11,730 nucleotides of DNA, taken from assembly GCA_003456125.1 (NCBI GenBank), contig DMPD01000173.1, forward strand, positions 1 through 11,730. Reading direction: 5' to 3'. Below are positions 1-6,850 of this stretch, in pieces. Both the position numbers and the translations under genes were made by a program. Below the pieces are notes generated by a model that had not been told where the DNA came from, made no database searches, and saw only the letters and a list, made by a program, of their open reading frames with translations. Position 1 is the stretch's first letter, and each line of letters opens with the position of its first letter. This DNA is from Cyanobacteria bacterium UBA8156. Its GTDB lineage: Bacteria; Cyanobacteriota; Cyanobacteriia; Pseudanabaenales; Pseudanabaenaceae.

Positions 1-1
1 C

Positions 2-115
2 AAAAAACGCCGCGATTGGGATGACAATCTAGTTGTAGAGATTCCAGATGCCATCGTGCCCATCCTCGCCGGTGAGCGGACTGGACAAGGCTTGAGCCCA
101 AACCCAATGGACTAG
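2..115 (+). CDS. C-terminal end of an unidentified protein (cut by left edge)
   Basis: Only one of the three + strand frames is open from the window edge. It encodes 37 residues and ends at TAG 113-115. The peptide reads like a real protein tail, with a charged stretch (KKRRDWDD) followed by a hydrophobic strand-like part (EIPDAIVPILAGE). A convincing intrinsic terminator 80 bases further on supports transcription ending here. The gene converges on the rpmG-rpsR pair. From memory, some cyanobacteria have an RNase II/R-type gene next to rpsR, so that is one possible identity, but I see no diagnostic motif in this short tail and do not assign it. Confidence 0.45.
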   Translation, partial: KKRRDWDDNLVVEIPDAIVPILAGERTGQGLSPNPMD

Positions 116-195
116 ACGGGGACTGTCTTGGAAAAACGCGCTAATAAGTTTTAATCTGGGCAGGGCCGGTTGCCTAGTACAGCAAAGCAGCGATC

Positions 196-227
196 GCTCC
201 GATACGGGCTTGCATTGGAGCTTTTTT
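196..227 (+). terminator. Rho-independent terminator
   Basis: An 8-bp stem (GCTCCGAT 196-203 with ATTGGAGC 214-221, one G-U pair) closes a 10-base loop and is followed by six T (222-227). This is the classical form of an intrinsic terminator. It most likely ends the gene whose tail is at 2-115. The left arm shares its first two bases with a HIP1 site (190-197). Confidence 0.7.
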
Positions 228-231
228 GTTT

Positions 232-283
232 GTGCCCCTCATTCGTGCCCCTCATCCGTGCCTCTCATTCGTGTCCCTCATCC
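232..283. repeat. Four tandem 13-bp repeats
   Basis: Units start at 232, 245, 258 and 271, each close to GTGCCCCTCATYC. Units 1 and 3 end in ATTC and units 2 and 4 in ATCC, which suggests a 26-bp unit that was duplicated. A fifth GTG follows at 284. The period is not a multiple of three and no sensible reading frame crosses the array. It lies directly after the terminator in the convergent gap. I infer replication slippage in a non-coding spacer; a function is not evident. Confidence 0.85.
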
Positions 284-309
284 GTGTTCACCAGAGGAAA
301 GGGGCTGTA

Positions 310-370
310 GGTCATCTCTACTTGGGTTTTTTGCCCCATTCTCAATAGTTTTGAGCTTTTAGAGATGACC
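310..370. repeat. 11-bp perfect inverted repeat with inner hairpin
   Basis: GGTCATCTCTA (310-320) and TAGAGATGACC (360-370) are perfect reverse complements around a 39-base loop. The loop contains a smaller 5-bp hairpin (CTCAA 341-345 with TTGAG 351-355). It lies 36 bases beyond the rpsR stop codon, so a leftward rpmG-rpsR transcript would carry it as a 3' structure. No run of U follows the outer stem on the - strand, so it is not a standard terminator. Confidence 0.6.
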
Positions 371-406
371 GCGAGATCAATTGGATGCCATGGCGGAATG
401 GAAGTT

Positions 407-622
407 TTAGCCTTCTCGGTTCAAGAAGGGCAACAACGCCAAGATGCGAGCTTGTTTGATCGCCACGGTAAGGGCCCGTTGCTGTTTGGCCGTCAGACCG
501 GTGATGCGCCGCGGCAAAATTTTGCCCCGCTCGGTGATGTACTCCCGCAGCAAGTCTACATCTTTGTAGTCAATAGGATCGGTCGGTTTAATGGGCGATA
601 GCCGTTTGCGGTAAAAGCTCAT
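407..622 (-). CDS. rpsR: 30S ribosomal protein S18
   Basis: This 71-residue protein is full length for bacterial S18. It binds the platform of the 30S subunit together with S6. The family core is plain: [22 protein letters not shown] (split here as DYKDVDLL, then [14 protein letters not shown]), then [19 protein letters not shown] and the ending ARILALLPF. The basic N-terminus ([12 protein letters not shown]) is typical of cyanobacterial and plastid S18. The gene follows rpmG on the same strand after 103 bases, the usual cyanobacterial pairing, and probably shares its transcript. No clear Shine-Dalgarno sequence precedes the ATG at 622; the upstream bases are A-rich, so the start rests on homology. 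The inverted repeat at 310-370 would form the 3' end structure of its message. Confidence 0.96.
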   Translation of the reverse strand: MSFYRKRLSPIKPTDPIDYKDVDLLREYITERGKILPRRITGLTAKQQRALTVAIKQARILALLPFLNREG

Positions 623-725
623 GATTTTTCTGGATAAGGGTTTTGGGCAAAAAGACGGACGAGCTAGGCACGATCGGAGGGGATGCTTGAGCGAAGGAAT
701 CGGCTATCCGACCTATCGAACTTCT

Positions 726-920
726 TTACTTGATCTCTTTGTGCACCGTGTGCTTGTTGCAGTGGGGACAGTGCTTCTTCAGTTCCATCCGACCCGTGGT
801 GTTGCGACGGTTTTTCATGGTGGTGTACCGCGACACGCCGGGCGATCGCTTGTCGGGATTGCTCCGGCATTCCGTGCATTCTAGGGTAATAATAATGCGG
901 ACGCCTTTGTTCTTGGCCAT
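726..920 (-). CDS. rpmG: 50S ribosomal protein L33
   Basis: This 64-residue protein of the large ribosomal subunit has the usual cyanobacterial L33 length. It starts [18 protein letters not shown] and keeps the family features: [12 protein letters not shown] in the middle and a [15 protein letters not shown] tail. Two CxxC pairs (CTEC near residue 16 and CPHC near residue 52) make it the zinc-binding C+ form. An in-frame start 63 bases further upstream (983) is open but would add residues unlike any L33, so ATG 920 is chosen. There is no strong Shine-Dalgarno sequence in front of it. It is the first gene of the rpmG-rpsR unit and is transcribed away from metK, with both promoters in the 143-base gap. 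Confidence 0.96.
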   Translation of the reverse strand: MAKNKGVRIIITLECTECRSNPDKRSPGVSRYTTMKNRRNTTGRMELKKHCPHCNKHTVHKEIK

Positions 921-947
921 GGTTTTTGTGGGAAAGCGCAAGGTTTC

Positions 948-977
948 ATTATTGCACAAAGCCCTGTCCCAAAGCAA
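948..977 (-). promoter_or_regulatory. Candidate sigma-70-type promoter of rpmG-rpsR
   Basis: On the - strand, TTGCTT (977-972) is followed after 18 bases by AATAAT (953-948). This gives a leader of about 20 bases or more before the rpmG ATG at 920. Both boxes match the consensus in part. It is a pattern match only; no start site is known. Confidence 0.4.
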
Positions 978-1021
978 ATCCAATTTTTGACGCGGGGGCG
1001 GCGGGAGTGCAGGCGATCGCC

Positions 1022-1059
1022 TATGATGGCTCTAAATTTCATTTTGGGTAGCAGGAGGG
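1022..1059 (+). promoter_or_regulatory. Candidate -10 box and strong RBS of metK
   Basis: TATGAT at 1022-1027 is a near-perfect -10 box, placing transcription start near 1034 and giving a leader of about 30 bases. No -35 match sits at the right distance. The ribosome binding site AGGAGGG (1053-1059) lies 4 bases before the TTG codon at 1064. An in-frame TAG at 1049-1051 rules out any longer protein, so this site decides the start. Confidence 0.5.
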
Positions 1060-1063
1060 CATC

Positions 1064-2305
1064 TTGGCCGGACGTTTTCTTTTTACTTCCGAGTCGGTGA
1101 CGGAGGGGCACCCCGACAAAATTTGCGATCGCATTTCCGACGCGATTTTGGATGCTCTGTTGACGGCGGATCCGGCTTCGCGGGTGGCGGCGGAAACGGT
1201 GGTGAACACTGGCTTGGTGCTGTTGGTGGGGGAGATCACGACCGCCGCCACGGTGGATTACACGGAAATTGTGCGCCGTAAGATTGCGGAAATTGGCTAC
1301 ACAGATGCGGACAACGGTTTTTCGGCCAACAGTTGCGCGGTGATGGTGTCTTTGGATCGGCAATCGCCGGACATTGCCCAGGGGGTGAACCAGGCCCTAG
1401 AGCTGCGGGAGGCGCCGGACGGGGATGCGGCCCTGGATGCGATCGGGGCGGGGGATCAGGGGATCATGTTTGGGTTTGCCTGCGACGAAACGCCGGAGTA
1501 CATGCCGATGCCGATCGCCTTGGCCCATCGCATTGCCCGCCAACTGACGGCGGTGCGGAAAAGTGGGGTCTTGCCCTACTTGCGCCCCGATGGCAAAACC
1601 CAAGTGACGGTGCGCTACGAAGACGGGCGACCGGTGGGCATCGATACGATTTTGGTCTCGACCCAACACGATGCTGCGATTGACGGCGTGACCGAGGAAG
1701 CCGCGGTGCGCGATCGCATTGCCCGGGACGTGTGGCGGGAAGTGGTGTTGCCCGTATTTGCCGGGGCGGCGGTGGCGCCGGATGCCAACACCCGCTATTT
1801 GGTCAACCCCACCGGCAAGTTTGTGGTGGGGGGGCCCCAGGGGGATTCGGGGCTGACGGGACGGAAGATCATTGTCGATACCTATGGCGGCTATGCGCGC
1901 CATGGGGGCGGGGCGTTTTCGGGGAAAGACCCCACCAAGGTCGATCGGTCGGCGGCCTATGCCTGTCGTTATGCGGCCAAGAACCTGGTGGCGGCTGGCT
2001 TAGCCCGCAAATGTGAGTTGCAGATCAGCTATGCCATTGGCGTGGCCCGACCCACCAGCATCACCGTGGAAACCTTTGGCACGGGCCAAATTCCCGACGA
2101 ACAGATTTTGCACCTGATCAAAGATCACTTTGACTTCCGCCCGGCGGCCATTGTCCGGGATTTCGGGTTGCGCACCCTGCCGGGGGAACGGAACGGCCGG
2201 TTCTATCAGGATGTGGCGGCCTACGGCCACTTTGGACGTACCGATCTGGATTTGCCCTGGGAGCGGCTGGATCGGGTGGATGCCCTCAAAGCGGCCATGG
2301 GATGA
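1064..2305 (+). CDS. metK: S-adenosylmethionine synthase (methionine adenosyltransferase)
   Basis: This cytoplasmic enzyme makes S-adenosylmethionine from methionine and ATP, releasing phosphate and diphosphate. The 413-residue product has the normal MetK length and all signatures. The N-terminal [16 protein letters not shown] carries the catalytic His16 and the metal and ATP ligands. GAGDQG (128-133) is the ATP-binding loop, followed by [11 protein letters not shown] (138-148). The glycine-rich P-loop-like [20 protein letters not shown] spans 280-299. [13 protein letters not shown] (256-268) and DTYGG (272-276) are also intact. Translation starts at TTG: an in-frame TAG lies just upstream and a strong AGGAGGG sits 4 bases before it. 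The ATG of the next gene overlaps its stop by 4 bases, so the two are probably translationally coupled. MetK is normally a tetramer or dimer of three-domain subunits; all three domains are complete here. Confidence 0.97.
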   Translation: MAGRFLFTSESVTEGHPDKICDRISDAILDALLTADPASRVAAETVVNTGLVLLVGEITTAATVDYTEIVRRKIAEIGYTDADNGFSANSCAVMVSLDRQSPDIAQGVNQALELREAPDGDAALDAIGAGDQGIMFGFACDETPEYMPMPIALAHRIARQLTAVRKSGVLPYLRPDGKTQVTVRYEDGRPVGIDTILVSTQHDAAIDGVTEEAAVRDRIARDVWREVVLPVFAGAAVAPDANTRYLVNPTGKFVVGGPQGDSGLTGRKIIVDTYGGYARHGGGAFSGKDPTKVDRSAAYACRYAAKNLVAAGLARKCELQISYAIGVARPTSITVETFGTGQIPDEQILHLIKDHFDFRPAAIVRDFGLRTLPGERNGRFYQDVAAYGHFGRTDLDLPWERLDRVDALKAAMG

Positions 2306-2745
2306 AACGCTGGGGAGGGTTAGGGGCGATCGCCTGGGGGTGGAGCTTGCCGCTGTACGGTTGCCCCGCCGATTTGCCTCAACTGTCGGCCCAACTGTCG
2401 GCGGAGCTGGTGCCCTACCTCAATCGGGCTTACACGCAAACCCGTGTTGACCAACTGGCGATCGCCATTTCGCCGGGGGAACTGGCACCGTTGCCGACCC
2501 AAGCCAGTGCCGCCCCCCCCGACCAGTTGTTTGTGTCGGTTTTGACCCATCCCCGCGGTCAACGGGAGCTAACCCAGACGGCCTACTGGTTGTTTTGGGC
2601 TCGGCATCATCAGCGCTGGTACCTATCGGCAGTCTACACCCGTACCGGGGAGGGGCCCCCCTGGAATGTGAGCGATGGCATCATGGGGCAAGCTACCCGG
2701 CGGTGGCTGCGCGATCGCTGCCGGCCACAACCTTCCCAATTCTAA
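2302..2745 (+). CDS. Small putative lipoprotein, function unknown
   Basis: I do not recognise a named family for this 147-residue protein. It starts with a basic residue pair (MKRW), a hydrophobic stretch and then LPLYGC, which resembles a lipobox with Cys21 as the lipid-modified residue, although Tyr at -2 is not typical. The mature part would lie outside the cytoplasmic membrane. It contains a Pro/Ala-rich section (about 58-75), a region with many aromatics ([18 protein letters not shown], 95-112) and a second region rich in charged residues near the end ([10 protein letters not shown]). The ATG overlaps the metK stop (ATGA), so it depends on metK transcription and probably on metK ribosomes. 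No role in SAM metabolism is implied by the sequence. Codon use and HIP1 sites match the neighbours, so there is no sign of transfer. Confidence 0.75.
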   Translation: MKRWGGLGAIAWGWSLPLYGCPADLPQLSAQLSAELVPYLNRAYTQTRVDQLAIAISPGELAPLPTQASAAPPDQLFVSVLTHPRGQRELTQTAYWLFWARHHQRWYLSAVYTRTGEGPPWNVSDGIMGQATRRWLRDRCRPQPSQF

Positions 2746-2766
2746 AAACCGGCGATCGGGGTAAAG

Positions 2767-3231
2767 CTAGGAAGCGGCTGGGGTTTGGGGGGTGGTTTCC
2801 TGCAGCACAAAATCCCGGAAGCGCTCCATGTCTTTTTGGAGGGTAGACTCCACCAAGTTTCCCAAAAACAAACCATCCATAATTTCCCCGAGGGGAAAAG
2901 GGATGGCATAGGAGATACTGAGGCGCACGGTGGTGGTGCCGTCTTGATGACCGTAGAAACGGGCCGCACCTCGATTCTGCAGGCCGCCCACCGATTCCCA
3001 TTGCACGATTTGCTGCGCGATGGAGCGCACCACCCGCGATCGCCAGGAGAAGGAAAAATCGGGGGTTCCCAGTTCCCAAGTCGATAGGTTGGGGTCTTCG
3101 GGGGCGATGCGCACCGCCTGAATCCACTTCATCCACCGGGGCATTTGTTCCAAATCGGCCCAGTACCGCCAGACGGTAGCGACGGGGCGGGGGATGTCCA
3201 CTTGTACGCTGTGTTCCAACCAGTTGGCCAT
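2767..3231 (-). CDS. SRPBCC-fold (polyketide cyclase/dehydrase-like) protein
   Basis: This 154-residue protein looks like a single START/Bet v1-type (SRPBCC) domain, a fold with a deep hydrophobic pocket for a lipid or other small molecule. The N-terminus is typical: WLEHSVQVDIPRPVATVWRYW, then a DLEQMPRWMKWIQAV segment, as in cyclase/dehydrase or COQ10-like members. A strand SWRSRVVRSIAQQIVQWES and a C-terminal amphipathic helix (FLGNLVESTLQKDMERF) complete the fold. There are no catalytic residues that define a reaction, so binding or transport of a ligand is as likely as catalysis. Its ATG lies 4 bases after the stop of the IMPase-family gene, so it is the third gene of one leftward unit. 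Only 21 bases separate its end from the convergent lipoprotein gene, and I see no terminator there. Confidence 0.8.
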   Translation of the reverse strand: MANWLEHSVQVDIPRPVATVWRYWADLEQMPRWMKWIQAVRIAPEDPNLSTWELGTPDFSFSWRSRVVRSIAQQIVQWESVGGLQNRGAARFYGHQDGTTTVRLSISYAIPFPLGEIMDGLFLGNLVESTLQKDMERFRDFVLQETTPQTPAAS

Positions 3232-3235
3232 GGGT

Positions 3236-4078
3236 TTAGGGGTCTTGGAAGTGGGGTACCGTAGCCAAGGCTCGGGCCAAATCGCGGCGGTATGTTCCTA
3301 TGGTATCCGGCCAACCCACCCATACGTGTTGCTGGTGGGCGAGGGTTGTCCGCTCCAGGCGATCGTAAACAATGGGTTGCCCCTCAAAATCGCAACAGAG
3401 GGCCCCGGCACATCGGGCTAGGGCAAAGGGCCCGGCCGTATCCCACAACTTCACCCGCCGGTTGAGGTAAAAGTAGGCATCTGCCCGCCCTTCGATCACC
3501 TCCAATACCTTCAGCCCAAAGCTGCCGACGCTGTAGTACTCGACGTTGGGGAAAACTTCCCGGATCGCTGGCCCGTACCGTTGCTGATCTTTGCCACTCA
3601 GCACAATTTTGCCGGTGAGGGTCGGCGGTTGCTGCGGCTGCAATCGGATTTCCGGTTCGCTACCCCGCTGCCGGTACAGGCCCCCCAAGGCCACGCCACC
3701 GTAGACCAACTCATCCGTTTCGGGGGCGTAGACCCAGCCCGCCACCGGTTTGATGCCTGCCAACACCCCGACCATCACGGCGTAGTGGGGACTGCCGCTG
3801 AGAAACTCGCTGGTACCGTCGATGGGATCGATCGCCCAGGTGCGGCCGCCGTGGGGCCAGGCCTGCAGGGAATCCAGGTTCTCTTCGGTGACGATCGCAT
3901 CTTCGGGGAACCAAGCCCGGAATTGTTCCCCCAACCGTTGATCCAGTAGGCGATCGGCATTGGTGACGAAGTCATCGGGGCCTTTCTTCGCGATTTGCAA
4001 CCCCTGTTGACGGAGGGCTTTGGCGGTTTGCCCGGCTTCCCGCAGCAAATGGCCAATATCCCGGACGCGGTTTAACAT
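3236..4078 (-). CDS. Inositol-monophosphatase-family phosphatase (SuhB/CysQ-like)
   Basis: The 280-residue product belongs to the Mg-dependent, Li-sensitive phosphatase family that includes inositol monophosphatase and 3'(2'),5'-bisphosphate nucleotidase (CysQ). The metal site is complete: VTNAD (38-42), the acidic pair VTEEN (63-67), DPIDGT (84-89) and the C-terminal LWDTAGP (211-217, Asp213). The segment SVGSFGLKVLEVIEGRADAY (183-202) resembles the GSSLK...EGKAD part of CysQ proteins. The first motif continues as DPIDGTSEF, between IMPase (TTNF) and CysQ (TKEF) forms. The substrate is therefore open: inositol phosphate, PAP/PAPS or a sugar phosphate. Its ATG overlaps the stop of the upstream fusion gene by 7 bases (ATGTTAA) and it ends 4 bases before the SRPBCC gene, so the three are cotranscribed and probably coupled. 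Confidence 0.88.
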   Translation of the reverse strand: MLNRVRDIGHLLREAGQTAKALRQQGLQIAKKGPDDFVTNADRLLDQRLGEQFRAWFPEDAIVTEENLDSLQAWPHGGRTWAIDPIDGTSEFLSGSPHYAVMVGVLAGIKPVAGWVYAPETDELVYGGVALGGLYRQRGSEPEIRLQPQQPPTLTGKIVLSGKDQQRYGPAIREVFPNVEYYSVGSFGLKVLEVIEGRADAYFYLNRRVKLWDTAGPFALARCAGALCCDFEGQPIVYDRLERTTLAHQQHVWVGWPDTIGTYRRDLARALATVPHFQDP

Positions 4079-5274
4079 TCGCTCCCCCTGCGGCTAAACC
4101 ACCGAAAATAGAGCGATCGCCCCAGCTCGCTGAGGGGAAACAGCAAATAGGTGAGGGGGTTTACGGTGACAATGATGTCGCGGAAGCCCCGCACAGCCCA
4201 AAACAAAATGGCTTGGGCTACCCAATCCCCAGACATCACGCCGTAGGGGTTGAGGGAACTGCGGAAGGGCCCCAAAATCAGTTTGCGGATCGTGCAGGGG
4301 GCATCCAAGCGCCGCAGGGTGATGAGCTGCCCCACCGTCCGCTTCGAGAGCTCGTAGAGGGGGCTCAGGGCCGGCGAAACTTCCGCTTCAGAGGTATTGA
4401 ACCAGACTTCCTTGCAGGCGCGATCGCGGGAGGTCTGCACCGTTTCCAGGAACAAATCCAAGAGCCGGAGGTGGGACCAGGTATTGACCGCAAAGGAAAG
4501 CTCGATCGCTTCGGGGTCGCGACGGCCCATCACGTTGATGCCGTGGTTCAAAATCAGAATATCCGTGGTTGCCAACAGCGATCGCAACGCCTCTTCCTGT
4601 CCGATTTGCCAGGGGTGTACCGAGACATCGGGGGCAATGTCGGTAAAGTCGGCGGTGGGGGAGTGGCTCAGGGCGACGGGTCGGGCCCCCCGCCGGTGCA
4701 ATTCCCGGATCAGGGCCCGCCCCAGGGTACCGGAGGCCCCCGTCACGGCTACGGTTTTGTTTTTCAAGGAAAGACTGGTACCCAAAATTTTATCCACCAA
4801 GGTAAACGTGCCGGAGTAGTAGGCTTCGCCGCGATCGAAATGGTGCCGCCAGTGGTAAGTGCGGTTGACGAACCAGTGGCTGGGGGGGGTGGTCAACAGC
4901 CCTGGCCGGTGGGATAAATCGGTAAACTTGCCGTAGCCCAGGCCCCGGGCGATCGCCGCCAGCAAAAATCCGCCGGCGTACAGGCTGCCCACAAACCCCG
5001 TCGGGATTTGCCATTGCCACCACAGGGCGGCACCCCCCAGTCCCGTCAGGGCGATCATCGCCAGGGCTTCCGGCACGTCGTTGACCCATTCCGCCTGTCG
5101 GTAAATCGCCTCGCTCACGGGGGTTAAATCCGCCCGAAACACCTTGTGGTGCACATGGTGCCACGACCGGAAGGGCTGCCAGGTGTGCCCCAGCCAGTGG
5201 TACCCATCCCGCACGACTTCCGCTGCCACAACACTCAGAAGGGCGATCGCCCCAGAAATCCATGGCCCGCTCAC
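4072..5274 (-). CDS. Fused sterol-desaturase-like / short-chain dehydrogenase protein
   Basis: Two enzymes are joined in about 400 residues. The N-terminal half is a membrane protein of the fatty-acid hydroxylase/sterol desaturase superfamily with three di-iron histidine boxes: HWLGH (26-30), HHVHH (39-43) and HWRHH (141-145). Hydrophobic segments occur near 4-20, 68-82 and 94-112. The C-terminal half is a short-chain dehydrogenase with the NAD(P) motif TGASGTLG (178-185), an NHG motif (243-245, usually NNAG) and the catalytic YELSK (307-311, Tyr307, Lys311). The join follows a LVDKILGTSLSLKNK linker. This fusion is known in cyanobacteria, but its substrate is not established. The frame is open to 5505, into pyk. 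I choose GTG 5274 because the remaining N-terminus (SGAIALLSVVAAEVVRD) matches family starts and lies just after a -10-like TACAAT. It leads the three-gene leftward unit. Confidence 0.87.
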   Translation of the reverse strand: MSGPWISGAIALLSVVAAEVVRDGYHWLGHTWQPFRSWHHVHHKVFRADLTPVSEAIYRQAEWVNDVPEALAMIALTGLGGAALWWQWQIPTGFVGSLYAGGFLLAAIARGLGYGKFTDLSHRPGLLTTPPSHWFVNRTYHWRHHFDRGEAYYSGTFTLVDKILGTSLSLKNKTVAVTGASGTLGRALIRELHRRGARPVALSHSPTADFTDIAPDVSVHPWQIGQEEALRSLLATTDILILNHGINVMGRRDPEAIELSFAVNTWSHLRLLDLFLETVQTSRDRACKEVWFNTSEAEVSPALSPLYELSKRTVGQLITLRRLDAPCTIRKLILGPFRSSLNPYGVMSGDWVAQAILFWAVRGFRDIIVTVNPLTYLLFPLSELGRSLYFRWFSRRGSEC

Positions 5275-5383
5275 GTATGCCGTCTCGCAACAGATTGTAA
5301 CGAATAATAGGGCAAGGGTGTGGTGCAGACAACAGTCCACGATCTGGGTTCTGTGCCATCCTGCCCCCAGCGACAGGATTTTT
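5275..5383. promoter_or_regulatory. Divergent promoter region, fusion gene / pyk
   Basis: These 109 bases separate two divergently transcribed units. On the - strand, TACAAT (5299-5294) could be the -10 of the leftward unit, giving a leader of only about 13 bases before GTG 5274. On the + strand, the AT-rich GAATAATAG (5302-5310) holds possible -10 boxes for pyk. No good -35 match is seen for either. The pyk ATG is preceded by a short AGGA (5375-5378). Confidence 0.35.
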
Positions 5384-6820
5384 ATGCTCTCCCAACGCAC
5401 CAAAATTGTGGCTACTCTGGGGCCCGCCAGCCGCGACCCCGAAGTTTTGCGGCAGGCGATCGCCGCTGGGTTGTCGGTGGCCCGCCTGAATTTTTCCCAT
5501 GGCACCTACGAAGAACACGCCGCTACGGTTCGCCTGTTGCGGGATTTAGCCCAGGAAAGGAATGCCCCCATCACCCTGTTGCAGGATTTGCAGGGGCCCA
5601 AAATCCGGGTGGGGGTGTTGCCGGCTCCCCTGACGTTGGTGCCCGGTGAATCCTTGTCCCTGATGCCCATCGCGGCTTGGACGGGCGCGCCGGGTACGGT
5701 GCCCGTGGATTACCCCGATTTGGCCAGCGAAGCCCAGCCGGGGAACCGGGTGTTGTTGGACGATGGGCTGTTGGAATTGCGGGTGGTGGCGATCGCCGGG
5801 GTCGAAACCCGGTGCGAAGTGGTGCGGGGCGGCCTCCTCAAAAGCCGGAAGGGAGTGAACTTCCCTGACCTCGATTTGCGGTTGCCCTCCATGACCACCA
5901 AAGACCATGAGGATTTGGCCTTTGGTTTGGCCCAGGGCGTGGACTGGATTTCCTTGAGTTTTGTCCGCAAAGCCGAAGACATTGTGCAATTGAAGCAGGC
6001 GATCGCCGCCCAGGGGTACAACACCCCCGTCATCGCCAAAATCGAAAAGCCCCAGGCCTTGGCCTGCCTGAAGGAGATTGTGGCCGTCGCCGATGGGATC
6101 ATGGTAGCGCGGGGGGATTTAGGGGTAGAACTCCGTCCCGAAAAAGTGCCCCTCGCCCAAAAAGCCATTGTGCAGGAATGCAATCGCCACAGCATTCCGG
6201 TGATTGTGGCTACCCAAATGTTGGAGAGCATGATCGAGCAGCCGCGGCCCACCCGCGCCGAAGCCAGCGACGTGGCCAACGCCATTTTGGACGGGGCCGA
6301 TGCGGTGATGCTGTCCGGGGAGTTTGCCGTGGGCAAGTATCCCGTCCAGGCGATTGAGATGATGGCCTGCATTGCCCGGGAAGTGGAAGCGGTCCACAGA
6401 CCGGAAAATTTGCCCCCCGATGTGTTGGATGAAACCCATGCCATCGGCGAAGCGATCCACACCATTGCCGATGTGTTGCCGTTGCGATGCATCGTGGTTT
6501 CCACCCGTACCGGCTACAGTGCTCGCCTGGTTTCCAGCGAGCGGTTGCCCTTGCCCGTGTACGCCCTCACCTGCGAAGCCGCCACCTACTTCCGCACCAA
6601 TTTGTTGTGGGGGGTGGTACCCATTTTGATGGAGTCCGGTTGCGAACGGGACTTTGAAACCTTTGTGGCCGCCGCCGAAGCAACCCTCCAACACCGGGGC
6701 CAACTGGCACCGGGCGATCGCCTGTTGGTGGTGGGGGGCATCCCCATGAACCAAGGGGTCAACACCAATTTTCTGAAAATTCATCGAGTTGGCGGCGGCT
6801 CGGCCCACGGGGTATTCTAA
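5384..6820 (+). CDS. pyk: Pyruvate kinase
   Basis: Converts phosphoenolpyruvate and ADP to pyruvate and ATP, the last step of glycolysis in the cytoplasm. The 478-residue product covers the A, B and C domains but lacks the C-terminal PEP-utiliser-like extension of the longer cyanobacterial isozyme, so it is the short form. Key residues are present: ARLNFSHG (33-40), Lys219 and Glu221 in IAKIEKP, ARGDLG (242-247, metal ligand Asp245) and ATQMLESM (276-283, Thr277). The segment LLQDLQGPKIRVG has Lys73 where K+-dependent enzymes have Glu (Glu117 in rabbit muscle), a mark of K+-independent pyruvate kinases. The usual MLSGET reads MLSGEF (Phe313). The frame is open 240 bases further upstream, but that part overlaps the opposite gene; ATG 5384 gives the normal MLSQRTKIVATLGP start. 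The ABC ATPase gene follows after 30 bases. Confidence 0.97.
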   Translation: MLSQRTKIVATLGPASRDPEVLRQAIAAGLSVARLNFSHGTYEEHAATVRLLRDLAQERNAPITLLQDLQGPKIRVGVLPAPLTLVPGESLSLMPIAAWTGAPGTVPVDYPDLASEAQPGNRVLLDDGLLELRVVAIAGVETRCEVVRGGLLKSRKGVNFPDLDLRLPSMTTKDHEDLAFGLAQGVDWISLSFVRKAEDIVQLKQAIAAQGYNTPVIAKIEKPQALACLKEIVAVADGIMVARGDLGVELRPEKVPLAQKAIVQECNRHSIPVIVATQMLESMIEQPRPTRAEASDVANAILDGADAVMLSGEFAVGKYPVQAIEMMACIAREVEAVHRPENLPPDVLDETHAIGEAIHTIADVLPLRCIVVSTRTGYSARLVSSERLPLPVYALTCEAATYFRTNLLWGVVPILMESGCERDFETFVAAAEATLQHRGQLAPGDRLLVVGGIPMNQGVNTNFLKIHRVGGGSAHGVF

Positions 6821-6835
6821 GGATTCAGGTTCATC

Positions 6836-6845
6836 AAGGAGGTGA
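6836..6845 (+). promoter_or_regulatory. Full-length Shine-Dalgarno of the ABC ATPase gene
   Basis: AAGGAGGTGA is complementary to the bacterial 16S rRNA 3' end over ten bases. It overlaps a possible GTG start at 6842, so the true start must be ATG 6851, 8 bases after the AGGAGG core. No other gene in the window has so perfect a site. Confidence 0.75.
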
Positions 6846-6850
6846 CTACC

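Noticed and set aside
1828..1860. G-quadruplex-like run of four G tracts in metK
   Set aside because: The tracts encode the conserved [11 protein letters not shown] of MetK in a GC-rich genome, and the adjacent CCCC can pair with them. Protein constraint explains the pattern.
2746..2766. Possible terminator between the convergent lipoprotein and SRPBCC genes
   Set aside because: The 21-base gap holds only a 3-bp stem (CCG/CGG) around a GCGAT core and no T-run in the right place.
5297..5310. NtcA-like site GTA-N8-TAG upstream of pyk
   Set aside because: The consensus right half is TAC; only one half matches and no well-placed -10 box follows at the usual distance.
5144..5383. In-frame 80-residue N-terminal extension of pyruvate kinase
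   Set aside because: It overlaps the opposite-strand fusion gene and its promoter, is rich in Cys/Trp/Arg unlike pyruvate kinase, and the family start MLSQRTKIVATLGP begins at 5384.
5275..5505. 77-residue upstream extension of the desaturase/SDR fusion gene
   Set aside because: It runs into the pyk coding region on the other strand, and family members start close to the SGAIALLSVVAAEVVRD segment.
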